A DNA stretch of 47,568 bases, taken from Gracilaria vermiculophylla (Eukaryota > Rhodophyta > Florideophyceae > Gracilariales > Gracilariaceae). The notes below the pieces were generated by a model that had not been told where the DNA came from, did not search any database, and saw only the letters and a program-made list of their open reading frames with translations. This document shows, piece by piece, positions 21,399 to 32,480 of the stretch (position 1 is the stretch's first letter; each line of letters begins with the position of its first letter). The stretch is taken from the NCBI GenBank assembly GCA_019155205.2, contig JAHNZQ020000010.1, forward strand, positions 1,595,200 to 1,642,767, written 5' to 3'. The translations under genes were made by a program, and so were the position numbers.

Positions 21399-21573
21399 GG
21401 AATTTCATTCGCTCCCTTTGGATACTGTAGAGTATGTAGGCTCTGGCGCACAGGTTGGACACTTGTGTCTATCCGCCCGGATGACATGTTGCCGAATGAT
21501 TACTTTTTGAAGGTTTTGACCCTTTCATGCACGACATACGAATGGTGTTTTTGAGTCGTATGTGCGTTTTTGA
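21399..21573 (-). repeat. 175-bp repeat, right copy (inverted)
   Basis: This is the reverse complement of 8369-8543, with about 91% identity by my count. It lies 17 bp outside LTR 3. The two copies therefore flank the whole region between gypsy A and the end of gypsy B in opposite orientation. Confidence 0.85.
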
Positions 21574-21684
21574 AACTTGGACTTCTCGCCATACAAGAAC
21601 AGTTTGAATAAATTGTACAGACGAGTACAAAAGGCGAAACAATTGGATCCGGATAACTTGAATTAAAACGTAAATTGATTGCTT

Positions 21685-21712
21685 TGACCTCATATGAGAT
21701 CAGCGGTCTAAC
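21685..21712 (+). repeat. 28-nt dispersed word, copy 1
   Basis: TGACCTCATATGAGATCAGC and the following eight bases match 23217-23244 at 24 of 28 positions. Sequence outside the word does not match. Confidence 0.5.
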
Positions 21713-23212
21713 AGAGCTTTCAAACATGTATTTACAAACAACGAAAAATGGAGCTTGCTGCAGAAAAAAATCAGAGTTTCTCACACATTTGTTTTCTTAG
21801 TGTATATATTTTAAAAATAATATAGCTAGAACTTTATTGCTCTATCACCGGTGGCACACGCAGTGTAGAATAGTATTACTAGCAGTCAGTATCTACGCAA
21901 AATGCGTATTGTTTGCAAAGCGCCTACGTTCCTACGTATTTAGTCAGTAGTTTTGCATAAACACGATCTTCAAGGTTCTGAAAAGCATTCGTAGTCTTGC
22001 AGCAGTGTCTAAACAACTTCGAGTTGACGTTAATGGCTGCGCTCAAAACGAAATAGGCAAAATAGAACTTTTGATATCCTCGCAGCTAATTTCTTACGCA
22101 GTCAAAAAGAACTCATGTTATGGCACCCGCAGTGTACTTTTCGTCATATGGACTATCATAAAGAAAACAGAAACCCGCACAGTAGGTGAGTTCTTGTGAC
22201 GGAAATTTACCTTTCTGCAAAAATTATGGATACCTGCAAGTCTGGCGTACTTGCGTATTTGTTTTGTTGCCAAGTAAATGATTTTTTGGCACTGTAGTTT
22301 TAATTCAGTTTATATTAAACCTTATTGCACAAGAGCTCACAAAACTTGAAGTGACCGAGTAGTTGTCTGAAACATCTAATATACACTAGTAGCTGGCGCC
22401 TCCGGGACTGCCATCATTGCCATTGTCGCCGATGTGCACCACCAGTTCACATCTGAGCAGGCTCACATCTCTTAAAGTATTACCGTGATGTGGCACAAGC
22501 GCCGCATAGCGTTGCCTCCGCCTACGTTTTCGGTTTTTTCTGGTGCCGAACACAGATAACCACTCTGAAACATATTAGAAGACTTCTCTCTATGCGGATC
22601 ACATTGTATGTTTTGTCAGTAGTCACCGTTCCCGAAATAAAACACTACCTCCTATTCTCGCATTTTCATCGCCCAGCAGCCTTTTAATGTAGAACTCGTT
22701 TGTGAATCACTCCCACCGTACGCCACTATTTCCCCAAAGAGTACAAAATTTAAAGATTCCGATGGGCGAAAAGTATTGATAGTAAATAACATTCATTTCC
22801 ATCTGTCTTGCCTTACATGCTCATGAGCTGCAGTAAGTGGCACGCAAAGCGTCTGCTGAAGTTTTTAAGCATAAAAACCTGAAAAAAAAGCAATACATAA
22901 GCTTACACCTCACATTGATTTTTCACTGTCTCTTTCAAAAAGCGATATGGCAAACCTATGATTAAATAAATACAATATTTTGTAAATCTGTCAAGAAGGA
23001 GACAAAAATGCGTGCTTTCTCCGACTCTGAAGTATATGAGGCTTGTTTTTACAGGCATATCTGTATTCAACCATCTCGGTTTTTTATGTTTCTTCCTCCC
23101 ATATCGCGTAAAATTTAGAAGCTTAGAAGGTTTGCTCTACAAAATCAGGTTGCATAACTTGTTTGGACAAGACTTTCCATCAAAATGACTAAAACGAAAG
23201 AACACCTTGACT

Positions 23213-23244
23213 CCGCTGACCTCATATTAGGTCAGCGGTACAAC
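23213..23244 (+). repeat. 28-nt word, copy 2, forming a hairpin
   Basis: Copy 2 of the word (23217-23244) sits in a perfect 10-bp inverted repeat: CCGCTGACCT (23213-23222), loop CATATT, AGGTCAGCGG (23229-23238). Copy 1 has only part of this symmetry. It lies 28 bp outside the left LTR of element C. Confidence 0.6.
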
Positions 23245-23271
23245 AAAAAGTATTCTTCTTGTTTCCACTAA

Positions 23272-23549
23272 TGTAAATAGGTGTAGTACAGAGCTTAGGA
23301 TAAACTTGAGTAAACGCACTGTTGGTTTATCTCGATGACTCGGCTTGACTCCTTTCATTCATCAAACCTGGTCTGCAGTTCTTTCTTATATAGTATTCTC
23401 ATAATGTTCTATAGCATTCTAGAACTTCTAGTAGTTTCTATCATGAAGCATAAAATAATTCTACCTAATTTCTTCTATAGAACCCTCTAGAAATCTCTAG
23501 ATATTAAAAGTTTCTAGTTGCTTCCTAGAAGCTTCTAGATGCTTCTACA
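23272..23549 (-). repeat. 3' LTR of copia C
   Basis: 278 bp, plus strand TGTAAATAGG...GCTTCTACA. It is full of the palindrome-like words TTCTAGAA, CTAGAAGCTTCTAG and variants, concentrated in the right half. These words resemble spaced GAA/TTC units of heat-shock elements but without strict spacing. Confidence 0.92.
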
Positions 23550-23563
23550 ATACCCCTTCTCAA
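23550..23563 (-). promoter_or_regulatory. Polypurine tract of copia C
   Basis: Minus strand TTGAGAAGGGGTAT, directly before the 3' LTR start TGTAGAAGC. Confidence 0.85.
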
Positions 23564-25692
23564 CTTGATAACTGCTTAAGACCCAACATGTCCATAAAAA
23601 ACCAATACTTGTTCTTCTGTACGGACTTTGTAAAAATATCAGCTGCCATAAGTTCGGTAGGACAGTATGTAATTTTCACTTCTTCATTTTCCAAGCAGTC
23701 CTAAATTTAGAAATGCCGGATAGCAACGTGCTTTGATTTTCCATGGCTTCCTTCCATTTTTGAAATTGCAATTGTAGACTGCTTGTCAACAAAAATTTGA
23801 ATAGCTTGTTCTTCAGTAGTTTTAAAATCCTTCATGACTTTTGCCAACCATTGCTCTTCTTTGACTGCCTCTGTAACAGGAATTAATTCGGCCTCTATGG
23901 ATGACAATGCCACGCAATTTTGCTTTCGACTGCTCCACGACAGTAAACAATTTCCATAAAATGTAGCATATCCAGAAACTGATTTTCTTTTTTCCGTATT
24001 TCCCCAACTGGCATCACTGTAGACATATAGTGACGGATTGGCAGAGTTTTTGTAGACGAGACAAAAATCTTTTGTCTTCTGAATATACCTAGGAACCCTT
24101 TTGTATGCTTTCCAATGTTCTGTGCCATGCTCTTTAGAAAACGGACTTAATTTTCCAACTGCATATGCTAAACCAGGACGCGTCCCTAGCATAAGATACA
24201 TAATTGAACCAATTATTTCTCTGTAGGGAACGCCCGTAATTATTTCATCAGTTCAAAATTCTTGTAAAAAAATGTTCGCCTCCAAGGGTGTATTAATTTC
24301 TTTGCAGTTCTTCATATTAAATCGGTTGAGCACAGTTCTTGCGTAGGCACTTTTACATAATTTCAGAATTCTTTTTTCTCGATTGTAGTCGATTTCAATG
24401 CCTAGTACATGCCGAAGTTCTCCAAGATCCTTCACTTGAAATTTAGAACTTATTTCTTGCTTCACAGAATTTAACACCTTTGGACTTTCACTTGCCAGTA
24501 CTATATCATCGACATATAGTGAAATAAATACTTCATGATCATCAATATTTGCGACAAATATACCACTGTCCTCATGAGCTTCCGAAAATTTCATGTTGCT
24601 CAAATTCGGGCTAATCATTTTGTACCACGCTCTTGGAGCCTGTTTTATTCCATACATTGCCTTCGTTAGTTTGCAGATGTGATTAGGATTTCTTAAGTCA
24701 ATAAAGCCCTGAGGCTGTTACATGAAAATTTCTTCCTCCAAAACTCCATTTAAGAACGCTGTTTTAACATCCATCTGGGTGATGGACATTCTTTGTTGGA
24801 GTGCTACAGCCAGCCTAGTCCGTAAAGAAGCCATGCGTAGAACAGGAGCGTACGTGTCAAAATAATCAATGCCATATTTTTGCTGATACTCTTTGCACAC
24901 CAGTTTTGCCTTAAATATTTTCTCTTTGATTCTTGGTTTCAGATTTTATCTTGAAAACCAATTTTGGTTGCAAAATATACATGAGGGATTTCCGAGGGAC
25001 CAGTTTCCAAGTATTATTCTCGTATAAAGAATTAATTTCTCTTTTTATTGCAGATGTCCAATAATTGTTCTGAACCCCTAACAGAGCCTTCTGTACATTT
25101 TTTGGTTCTGTTTCGTCCGCAAGCATTATTATTGCACCGGCAGCAGTATCCTCATTTTCATCAGCATGCTCATATGTGAGCCATGTTGGCCGTCTTCTAG
25201 TTCTCCCACTTCTCCATGGGATACTTTCTGGTGCTTGCTCATTTTGTGGAGGTGCGTTGTAAGGTTCAGAATTTTCCGAACCGTTTTTCTTTTCAGGTTT
25301 CGGCATTACTTCTTTTTCTTTTAAGATTTCTGGTTCAAGAGAAATTTCTTTTTCGTTGAGATTAGTTTTGGGGCTTCTAGAAATTTTGGCGTTAAACTTA
25401 CAACTACTTTTCTGGTTGTATCGTCCATGAAGCGATAATATCTAACTTCGTATCCCAAAAATGTACACAGCCTTGACTTGGTATATCATTTTTTTCTATG
25501 ATCATTTGGAATAAAAACATAGGCCTTGCACCCAAATACTTTGAGATGAGTAATATTTGGTTTCTTTCCGAACCATTTTTCATGAGGACTGCAATTGCCT
25601 AGAAGTTTCGTAGGAACAAAATTCCTAATCACATTTTCAGTTTGGATAGCTTCAGCCCAGAACGTTCTGGGAATGTCCTGAAAGTGAAGCAT
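23564..25692 (-). pseudogene. pol: Copia C pol: late integrase, RT, RNase H
   Basis: The frame begins inside the integrase (MLHFQDIPRTFWAEAIQT, then FGKKPNITHLKVFGC, 25692-25486). A proline-rich linker follows, then RT: NYWTSAIKREINSLYENNTW, MDVKTAFLNG, YGIKQAPRAWY and the intact catalytic box LYVDDIVLAS near 24510. RNase H has YLMLGTRPGLAYAVG, YSDASWGNTEKRKS, SWSSRKQNCVALSS and EAELIPVTEA (24201-23707), then short decayed C-terminal codons. Stops near 25440, 24905, 24715 and 24250 separate the pieces. The enzyme residues of RT and RNase H are mostly kept, so decay appears moderate. Confidence 0.92.
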
Positions 25693-26199
25693 TCATCTTG
25701 ATTTTTCACAAAGTGCTCGGTTAATTCTTTCCGCCACACCAACCAAACTTTCATAGCTTTTTGTAAAGCTACGCAACAATCTCATAATATATTTTTCTTT
25801 TGTGGTATCCACCCCGAGCTGTTTCAATTTTGTTTTGAGACGTTTTAATTCTTCTATATGTTGCTTGGCTAATTCTCCCTCGTGGAGCCTTTTTGACGTA
25901 AAGCGCTCCACCGTGTCCATTTTGGTCGCCATACCCTTATTTTCGTACACTTCTGCTAGGGCGTTCCAGGCTTCTGTACCGGTTTTGCATGAGTCAACAT
26001 GGACTATTTGATTATCATCGACTGATAAACAAATATCTATTAATGCTTTCTCATTATCAGCAGCATTATTTTCCTCTTCTGCTATAGCTTTCTAACACAC
26101 CTTCATCTTAAGGTAATTTTTCATGCAAAATTTCCAAGAGAAATAATTTTCTCCATTAAGTTTCTCTATATTGAACGTGCTCTTGTCTTCTATATCCAT
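25693..26199 (-). pseudogene. gag: Copia C gag (UBN2-type), fused to integrase by deletion
   Basis: It starts at ATG 26199-26197 with NIEKLNGENYFSWKFCMKNY, the usual start of copia Gag that binds element RNA and forms particles. A TAG stands near 26095. The UBN2-type part follows: IDICLSVDDNQIVHV, GTEAWNALAEVYENKGMA, RLHEGELAKQHIEELKRL, KEKYIMRLLRSFTKSYESLV. Immediately after a few unrelated residues (INRALCEKSR) and a stop, the sequence jumps into the middle of integrase. CCHC knuckle, protease and integrase core are therefore lost in one deletion near 25700-25720. Confidence 0.88.
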
Positions 26200-26449
26200 G
26201 TTTCTTGTTGACGTGTATTAACGAATTTCGATTTTTGGAAATGACAGAGCGTACTGTACTGTAAGTTTGATTACGGTTTTTGACGGTTTTGCCCGATTCT
26301 GATGGCACGGTTTTTGAAATTCTGATTTCTGTACTGTACGATTCTTTGAATTTCGTACAACCTCGAACTTCTACGATGTTGTTCGGATTTCAAGTTCACA
26401 GCCAACTTCTAAGCTGTTGTACTAACGACGAGGTTGACTTAAGCGTAGT

Positions 26450-26463
26450 CTCGGCCCATAACC
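26450..26463 (-). promoter_or_regulatory. Half-tRNA(iMet) primer-binding site of copia C
   Basis: Three bases inside the 5' LTR, the minus strand reads GGTTATGGGCCGAG. The complement (CTCGGCCCATAACC) matches the anticodon arm of initiator tRNA-Met, CTGGGCCCATAACC, at 13 of 14 positions. Drosophila copia uses the same internal tRNA half as a primer. Confidence 0.85.
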
Positions 26464-26466
26464 TAT

Positions 26467-26744
26467 TGTAAATAGGTGTAGTACAGAGCTTAGGATAAAC
26501 TTGAGTAAACGCACTCTTGGTTAATCTCGATGACTCGGCTTGACTCCTTTAATTCATCAAACCTGGTCTGCAATTCTTTCTTATATAGTGTTCTCATAAT
26601 GCCCTATAGTCTTCTAGAACTTCTAATAGTTTCTATCGTAAAGCATAAAAAACTTATACCTAATTTCTTCTACAGAACCTTCTAGAAGAGTCTAGATATT
26701 AGCAGTTTCTAGTTGCTTCCTAGACGCTTCTAGATGCTTCTACA
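26467..26744 (-). repeat. 5' LTR of copia C
   Basis: 278 bp, starts TGTAAATAGGTGTAG and ends GCTTCTACA on the plus strand. Same length as the partner at 23272-23549, with about two dozen differences. Confidence 0.92.
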
Positions 26745-28328
26745 ACATACACCACGGGGATATCTTGGAATTTGTAACTCATCACAACCTGTATTACAAT
26801 ACCATAAACATATGATATCTTTCCAATAAGGTGCGTTTCAAAATCTCTCGCTTCAAAGTCTTGGTTGCCAAGGTGAAGGTTGGAGTTTCAAAAAACATTT
26901 TTCGTTCCATTTCTGTTAACACTGAAACATACTTGTTTACTGCTTAACACTGTTCCGAGAACATATTTTACAAAATAAAAAACTCCAAATGATAAAATAT
27001 TGTTAGCTTGACTTCAGCACATTCAATAATTAAACAAACTATAATTATTTATATAAACTGCGGAGTATTTGGTCTACATAACAATTTTGATAAAAATGTT
27101 TAAACAAGATTTATGCAAAACAATGTACACTTATTTAACTACGTCTTGTAATGGTTCGTTTGCTTGACATTATTTTACAGAAGGGCTTTTCCTCAGAATC
27201 AAAAATGTTATTAAAATTATGAACATGTTAAATGAAAATGTTACTGGCTCTTAACTCTTTTGTAAGAAAGACTGAAGCAATTTAATAGAAGTATAGTAAT
27301 TATTTAGCGTATATTTCCTAAGTCATTTCATATCGTACGAAGATAATCTACCACATCGGCCTTCTTCAACAGAAGCATTCAAAAATGCCACAAAAGCCAA
27401 ATCCTAGGTTTTCTGTTACTGTACTTACACAACATGTTTTAAGAATGAAATGCAAACTAGACTTGTAGTGTTATGGTTTTCTTAGAAGTGGGATTGGTTC
27501 TTAGTATAACAAATGGGATAACAGCTTTTCTTTTACAACTGCTATATTAAAGCGCCAAGAGACCTGACATGGCCCAAAACTCTCAAAGCTATGACAACCA
27601 AGTTACCAAGTTGCAAATGTGTTAAAAGTAATTTTCTAAGCACGTTCGGGTTCAGTACTTTTGCATTACTCTGTTGTGGATTTTCAGTCTCATTCGAATC
27701 TACTCTCATTTTCAGAAGCCCTTTTCACGTTTTCGGACATATTAAACAGGATACTTTTATACCCAGTAGATTACTAACATTAAATACTTCATGAAGTCAG
27801 GTTAAGCTTAATCATAATGTTTTTCTTTATTCTTCTCTGTTTGTTGCCTTCTGGTCTTCAAAAGTTCTAAAAACCTGTCTGACTATAAAGCTGATCTCAC
27901 ATTTATTCATTTTTTATTAAAATCTTTATTATATTTTTGAAATATTGCTGGATTGTAAAACACTCTTTAGTTCGTGCTTTGAGTGTCTCAATACTGTTTT
28001 TCATTTAGTTTTGTAGAATTGTAGAAACATAAAATAAAATACACGCTTTCTAGTTTAGGCGTAACGTGAACTGGAGAGATTGATGTAATTCTCTTGATGT
28101 ACTACGTTATGCGTAGACGGGTTTGACAGAATATCTTTCCGCTAAAAAATTAAATTTTAAAAGTTTTAGAAAACTTGTTACAATACATTCATTATGTTTT
28201 TTTATTTCAAAAGAAAGTTTTTTTCTCATATTTTTTCAGAAACGGTAGGGCATTTCTGGAATATATTTACGATTGCAAACCTCAGAGTGTTAACTTTCTG
28301 TATTATTTGTTTTCTTTTTCATCGCTTC
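26745..28328. other. AT-rich spacer, no gene recognised
   Basis: About 1.6 kb of strongly AT-rich DNA between copia C and element D. The frame 27591-27794 starts with ATG and is hydrophobic, but nothing supports it as a gene. It forms the left flank of the element D insertion. Confidence 0.5.
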
Positions 28329-28333
28329 GTGAC
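28329..28333. repeat. Target-site duplication of element D, left
   Basis: GTGAC, repeated exactly at 33861-33865 just outside the other LTR. Confidence 0.88.
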
Positions 28334-28715
28334 TGATGCGTGTCGATCCTCGTGCCTGGCGCAACGAGAGGTGGAGGCGGACCGTGGTGCGGAAACAACA
28401 CAACGTCGCTTGTGTCTTGCGATGGGCAATTGACTTTCCGCAGTAAGAGTGCAGAAGGAGATGTCCGGCTTTTACATGCGCAAGGGGGGTCGGCGTTTTT
28501 ATCGCGAACTTTTGCCTGCCTTCGTCTCCTCGCCCCAGGTCGATCTGCGCTACCCCTCACTTCTGGCCCCTGTACCGACCGGCGGTGCAGTGGACAGAGT
28601 AGCGAAGGAGGGCTGGAATTACACTGCGTCAAAAACAATTCGGCTGCCTTGAATGACGGCCGGTAATTGGATGCCGCGCCTTATGGCGGCATCCCAGCTG
28701 CAGGATAGCAGCACA
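28334..28715 (-). repeat. 3' LTR of element D
   Basis: 382 bp, TGATGCGTGTCGATCC ... GGATAGCAGCACA on the plus strand. GC-rich compared with the flanks. Same length as its partner at 33479-33860. Confidence 0.95.
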
Positions 28716-28726
28716 GTCCCCCACGG
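28716..28726 (-). promoter_or_regulatory. Polypurine tract of element D
   Basis: Minus strand CCGTGGGGGAC, immediately before the LTR start TGTGCTGC and only a few bases after the pol stop at 28732. Confidence 0.7.
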
Positions 28727-28731
28727 TCGGC

Positions 28732-30537
28732 TCAGACGCCGATGGAACGCTTAGCGTCGCAAAATGCGACAGTAGATCTGCGACGTTTGAAGAAGTCACG
28801 AACCTTGGAAGGAACGTTCTCGAACATTGCCGGAAGAGGCTCTGATAAGTCTCCGGCGGTTGTCAGACCTTTCCAACTGACAAGGACTTTGAATGAGTCC
28901 TGAGTCTTGCGTACGTCCTTGATCTTTTCGACGGCGCATCAGACTCTATCAGTAAATTCTGCGATGTCGCGCATCTCGACAGGAGTGCCAACAGATGAGT
29001 CGGCGTACGGCCTGTCTCGAGAGACGTGTAGGATTTCCTTGTCTTCTTTCAGCAGGTGCTCGACTTCGATGGTGAAGTCCGAGAGAATCTGGGTGATCCG
29101 ACGAGGTCAGAACCAGTTGCACAAAATCTTAGTCCGCGGTCCAGGAGCTCGAGCAACGACAACATAGTCTCCCAGAGTACGTTTGAAGGGACGTACGTGT
29201 GTCTTAGCGTTGTGGCGATCCACTGCATGAGTTCGAGACGCTGATATAGATTCGTTGACGGACTTGTGCATCTGGTCGAGAGCATGAAGAATCTTGTCGA
29301 TCTTGAGCTTGCGTAGGGTTGTGACTTGCTCGGCAGAGTCCACTTCGCAATTCTGTAGTGAAGCCAAAGCCATGGACAGCGGATTCCGAGGTTTCATGCC
29401 GGTATGAACTTCAATAGGAGCACGGTTGTGCAGGCGGCGAGAAGGCGAGTTGTTGATGACACTCTGGATAGATGGCACAACAATAGGCCAAGCAGACTCC
29501 GCTATGGGGAGCTCGGCACTAAGAGCGCACATGACTCGAAGGACCTGCTTGCAAACGGATTCAACATTACCGTTCGACAATGGTACGTAGGCCGTCGAGA
29601 AACGGTGCTTGCATCCGAAGGCTGATGCGAGGAACTCCAACACTTTGTTCTGGAAGTGACGACCTTGGTCCGAGAACCAATCAAGCACAGGAGTGAATAT
29701 TGAGAAATACTCCAGCACGGTATTGGAAGTGTTCTCGGCATTTGCTGATTTGAAAGGCCGGAGGAACACGTATCCAGAGAATTCATCCTTAAGTATGAGG
29801 ATGTACTCGTCTTGTGTGCTGGATTCGCCAATGTATAGGTAGTCGAAGTGAAAAAGTTCGCCAGCTCGCTCAGCATGAAGCTGGTGTCGGAGGGGGCGTG
29901 GCACCTTATCACCACTGGCTGATAGGAGGCAAACGAGACAGCGTTGGACATAGGCCTTGACGTGGGCGTCAATGGTTGGCCAGTGACGCTTGTCTTTGAT
30001 GATAGTGCAGGTTGTCGTATAGCCACGATGTCCGCCAAGTCCACAGTGGGCAGCCACGCAGATCCGAAGATGTAGCTCTTCGTCATCTGGAGGAACGTAC
30101 AGTTTGCCCTGTGAATTCTTTAACACAGAGACAGAGTCATATGTCAACGTGTAGCCAGTGTTGGCTGGTGGAGGAGTGCAATTCTGTGACTCAGCGATAA
30201 CTTTTAGAGAGGGAAGATAAGGAGTATCAGCCGTAGACGTGATAAGCGGTGCACGGAGTGCAGTAATCTGGCGGGCGGGGAACGGGGTGTTTGACGGAGC
30301 ACGCCAGCGTGTAAGCATGTCGGCCCACACATTGTTCTCTCCTGGGATGTGTTCGACCGTGAAGTTGATCTCTGACAAACGAAAAGCCCAACGTTGAACT
30401 TTTTGCACAATGTGCCTTGCCACGCTTGCTTGAAAGCGAGACGGAGCGAGCATGTACAGGATGTTCTTGTGATCTGTGAACAGGGAGAACTCTGGGCATG
30501 CTACGAGTATATGTGCTAGTCGAATTACGGATGCCAC
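28732..30537 (-). pseudogene. int: Element D integrase and C-terminal tail, with RNase H end
   Basis: The frame is open for 476 codons from 30537 to 29107. It begins with the RNase H end and tether (FSLFTDHKNILYML, VEHIPGENNVWADMLTRW). The integrase zinc finger follows (HCGLGGHRGYTTTCTI ... YVQRCLVCLL). The catalytic triad is complete: FHFDYLYIGES, DWFSDQGRHF and LSNGNVES, with 35 residues between the second Asp and Glu. After TGA at 29107 the same frame goes on (PRRITQ, EVEHLL), with another TGA near 28930. It ends with SFKVLVSWKGL ... FENVPSKVRDFF, which resembles a short chromodomain-like tail. The final stop is TGA 28734-28732. Only two stops separate this from an intact enzyme. Confidence 0.92.
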
Positions 30538-32195
30538 GACAGCGTATGACTCTTTCTCATGGGTGGTCCAGCGTATGGAAGAACCACGGAAGGTACCGGA
30601 GATGAACGCGATTGGCTCGTGTGCCCACTTCTGCGGTTCTTTGCCTGAATTGAATTAAGACTTCGAAACTTGGGTGAAAACTCCAAACCAATGCGTTGAG
30701 GAAGCATCTGTGAAGAGACAGAGTCGTTTTTCTGGATCAGCTGTCGCCAGTGTTACTTGCTTCTTGATTTCCTGAACGAGGGATGTAAAGCCAGTATGAT
30801 GCTCGTCCCCCCATGCCGAGAGAGGGCGATTAATAAGACGGGATTTTTCCGGGTCTTGAACACCATGTAGTTTTCTTCGAGCAAGTTGTGGAGCGGACCG
30901 ATAAGTTGAGCGAAGGTGGGTATCGCGGTCCGCATCCATTTTGAGCCATGGACCAGTTCCACTAGAGCGCCAACGGTAGTAGGAGTAGACATGGAAGTCA
31001 GGGCTTCGTACTGACGGGGATGGAACTTGATTCCGTTTTTGCTGATAATTCTCCCGCAGAACTGTACTTCCGATGCAACAAGCTCGCTTTTTTCAGGTTG
31101 GAGCTTGAGGCCATTTTCCTGGCAGATGGGGAAGGTTGCGCGCAGTTTGTCCAGGAGCTCAGAGGGGGTTTTGGCATACCCAAGTAGGTCATCGATGTAG
31201 ATGAGGATATCGATATGACCAGACATCGCTTCTACGGAGGATTGGAAATAAATTCCAGAATTCTTGGCGCCGTGAAGAACTCGTATTGGCGTATAGACAC
31301 CAAACGGAGTGTGGAACGATTGGCATTCCTGTGAGTCCTTGCCGGGTGGTAATTGCCAGTATCCATGAATGAAGTCGATTTTGAACCATAGCTTGCTACC
31401 AGAGAGTCGAGCGAGCATTGGTTATGCCATTCGCATAGGCCAGGCGTTGAGTTTTGTCTGAGCGTTGATAGGCCGGAGGTCGACTGTGAAACGGAATCCT
31501 TCTTTGCCGGTTTTCGGAACAAGGAGTGGAGCACATGCCCACTTAGAAAAGTTGTTCCGGTAAATATATCCAGCTTTTTCGAGTTCGTCGACCTTCTTTT
31601 TCAAGAACGTCAGCTGTTCAAGACAGTATGTGCGCTGGCGGACCTTGATCGGTCGCTTGGAGCCCTCGAGTTCGATGACCATTAGTGGAACAGAGACAGG
31701 AGGATCTTTTCCGAGGCGGATACGGAAGATGTCCTTGACGCTCGTAACTAAGTCCTGAAGAGTGGGACGAAGGTCACTTGGGAGCTTCTTGGCAGCTCGA
31801 TCGATCATATGCTGAATCGCTGAGTCGAGCTATTCAGTGTCTTGCTCACCGCCTTCGACGTTTTTGTAGTCGATGTCGTCACCGTCTCTCAACGGAAAAT
31901 CGCCGTTGGCCATCATAGAGCACAGATGGCTCGAATGGAGGTGATGAGAGTCGTCAAGGCTGTCGGATGCGTCTGCATCGACTTGCTGATGTATGACCTT
32001 GAGACCCAACTTGCCGACTTTGGTGGATGTTTCTTCGGAATGGACTTCGCCAAAGGCGATGGACGAGAGACATTCCATATTTTTGGCAACAAAGTCCTTA
32101 ACGTCCAGGCCGGAGCGGATGAGGAAGGGATTCACCAGGAAAATCTCACCGGGGCATGCGGTGCCCGGTTTGATGTAGGTACTTTGATCCGGCAT
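30538..32195 (-). pseudogene. pol: Element D reverse transcriptase and RNase H
   Basis: RT is preceded by a spacer domain (32195-31830). It starts at about 31808 and shows the leader GYIYRNNFSKWACAPLLVPK, FTVDLRPINAQT, FKIDFIHGYWQLPP and the intact catalytic box LIYIDDLLGYA near 31195. It continues with FCGRIISKNGIKFHP. The connection has LIGPLHNLLEENYMVFK. RNase H follows with LCLFTDASSTHWFGVFTQV, then FISGTFRGSSIRWTTHEKESYAVV. Stops and shifts occur near 31420 (after PMRMA), 30750 and 30655. The polymerase core itself (31418-30753) is an uninterrupted 221-codon frame. Confidence 0.92.
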
Positions 32196-32480
32196 GATTT
32201 TTGCCTTGATGTTTCGAAGGCGATAGGGGCCAGCGACCGTCTCAAGAATCGGACTGATCTCGACTTTGCCGTGTCAATTGATAGAGCGACTATCGAAAGC
32301 TTAGACCGATTCGGTGTTCGACGGTCGGATGTTAGGTAGCTAGACGCCTTTGTTGCCGAGAAAATTGACGATTGGCTCAGAGATAGCGACGATATCAGCT
32401 CCTGAGTCGATACGGCACGCGAATGTGTGACCGCTGATTTCTGCATCAATGACAGTAGATGTATCAGAATTGGAGGCTGA
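32196..32480 (-). pseudogene. Element D protease region
   Basis: The retropepsin active site is visible as CRIDSGADIVAIS near 32400, within VIDAEISGHTFACRIDSGAD. This Asp-Ser-Gly triad would cleave the polyprotein. Stops follow near 32340 and 32290 before the frame resumes toward RT. It is encoded in the same frame as the CCHC knuckle of gag, as expected for a gag-pol fusion. Confidence 0.85.

Larger units (their letters stand above)
21574..23271. other. Spacer, no gene recognised
   Basis: About 1.7 kb of mostly AT-rich DNA. Frames at 22005-22199 and 22490-22687 have no motif. The only structures seen are the 28-nt word pair and the hairpin listed separately. Confidence 0.5.
23272..26744 (-). 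mobile_element. Copia element C, internally deleted
   Basis: A Ty1/copia element on the minus strand, 3.47 kb, bounded by two 278-bp LTRs about 90% alike. Order on its strand: 5' LTR, primer site for half tRNA-iMet, gag, deletion, late integrase, RT, RNase H, polypurine tract, 3' LTR. Complete relatives are about 5 kb. The missing part removes the zinc knuckle, protease and integrase core. Flanking bases (ACTAA left, ACATA right) match only partly, so the target duplication is decayed or absent. It is non-autonomous but keeps the cis signals for reverse transcription. Confidence 0.93.

Noticed and set aside
23267..26749. Target-site duplication for copia C
   Set aside because: The flanking 5-mers are ACTAA and ACATA; three of five positions match, not enough to claim a duplication.
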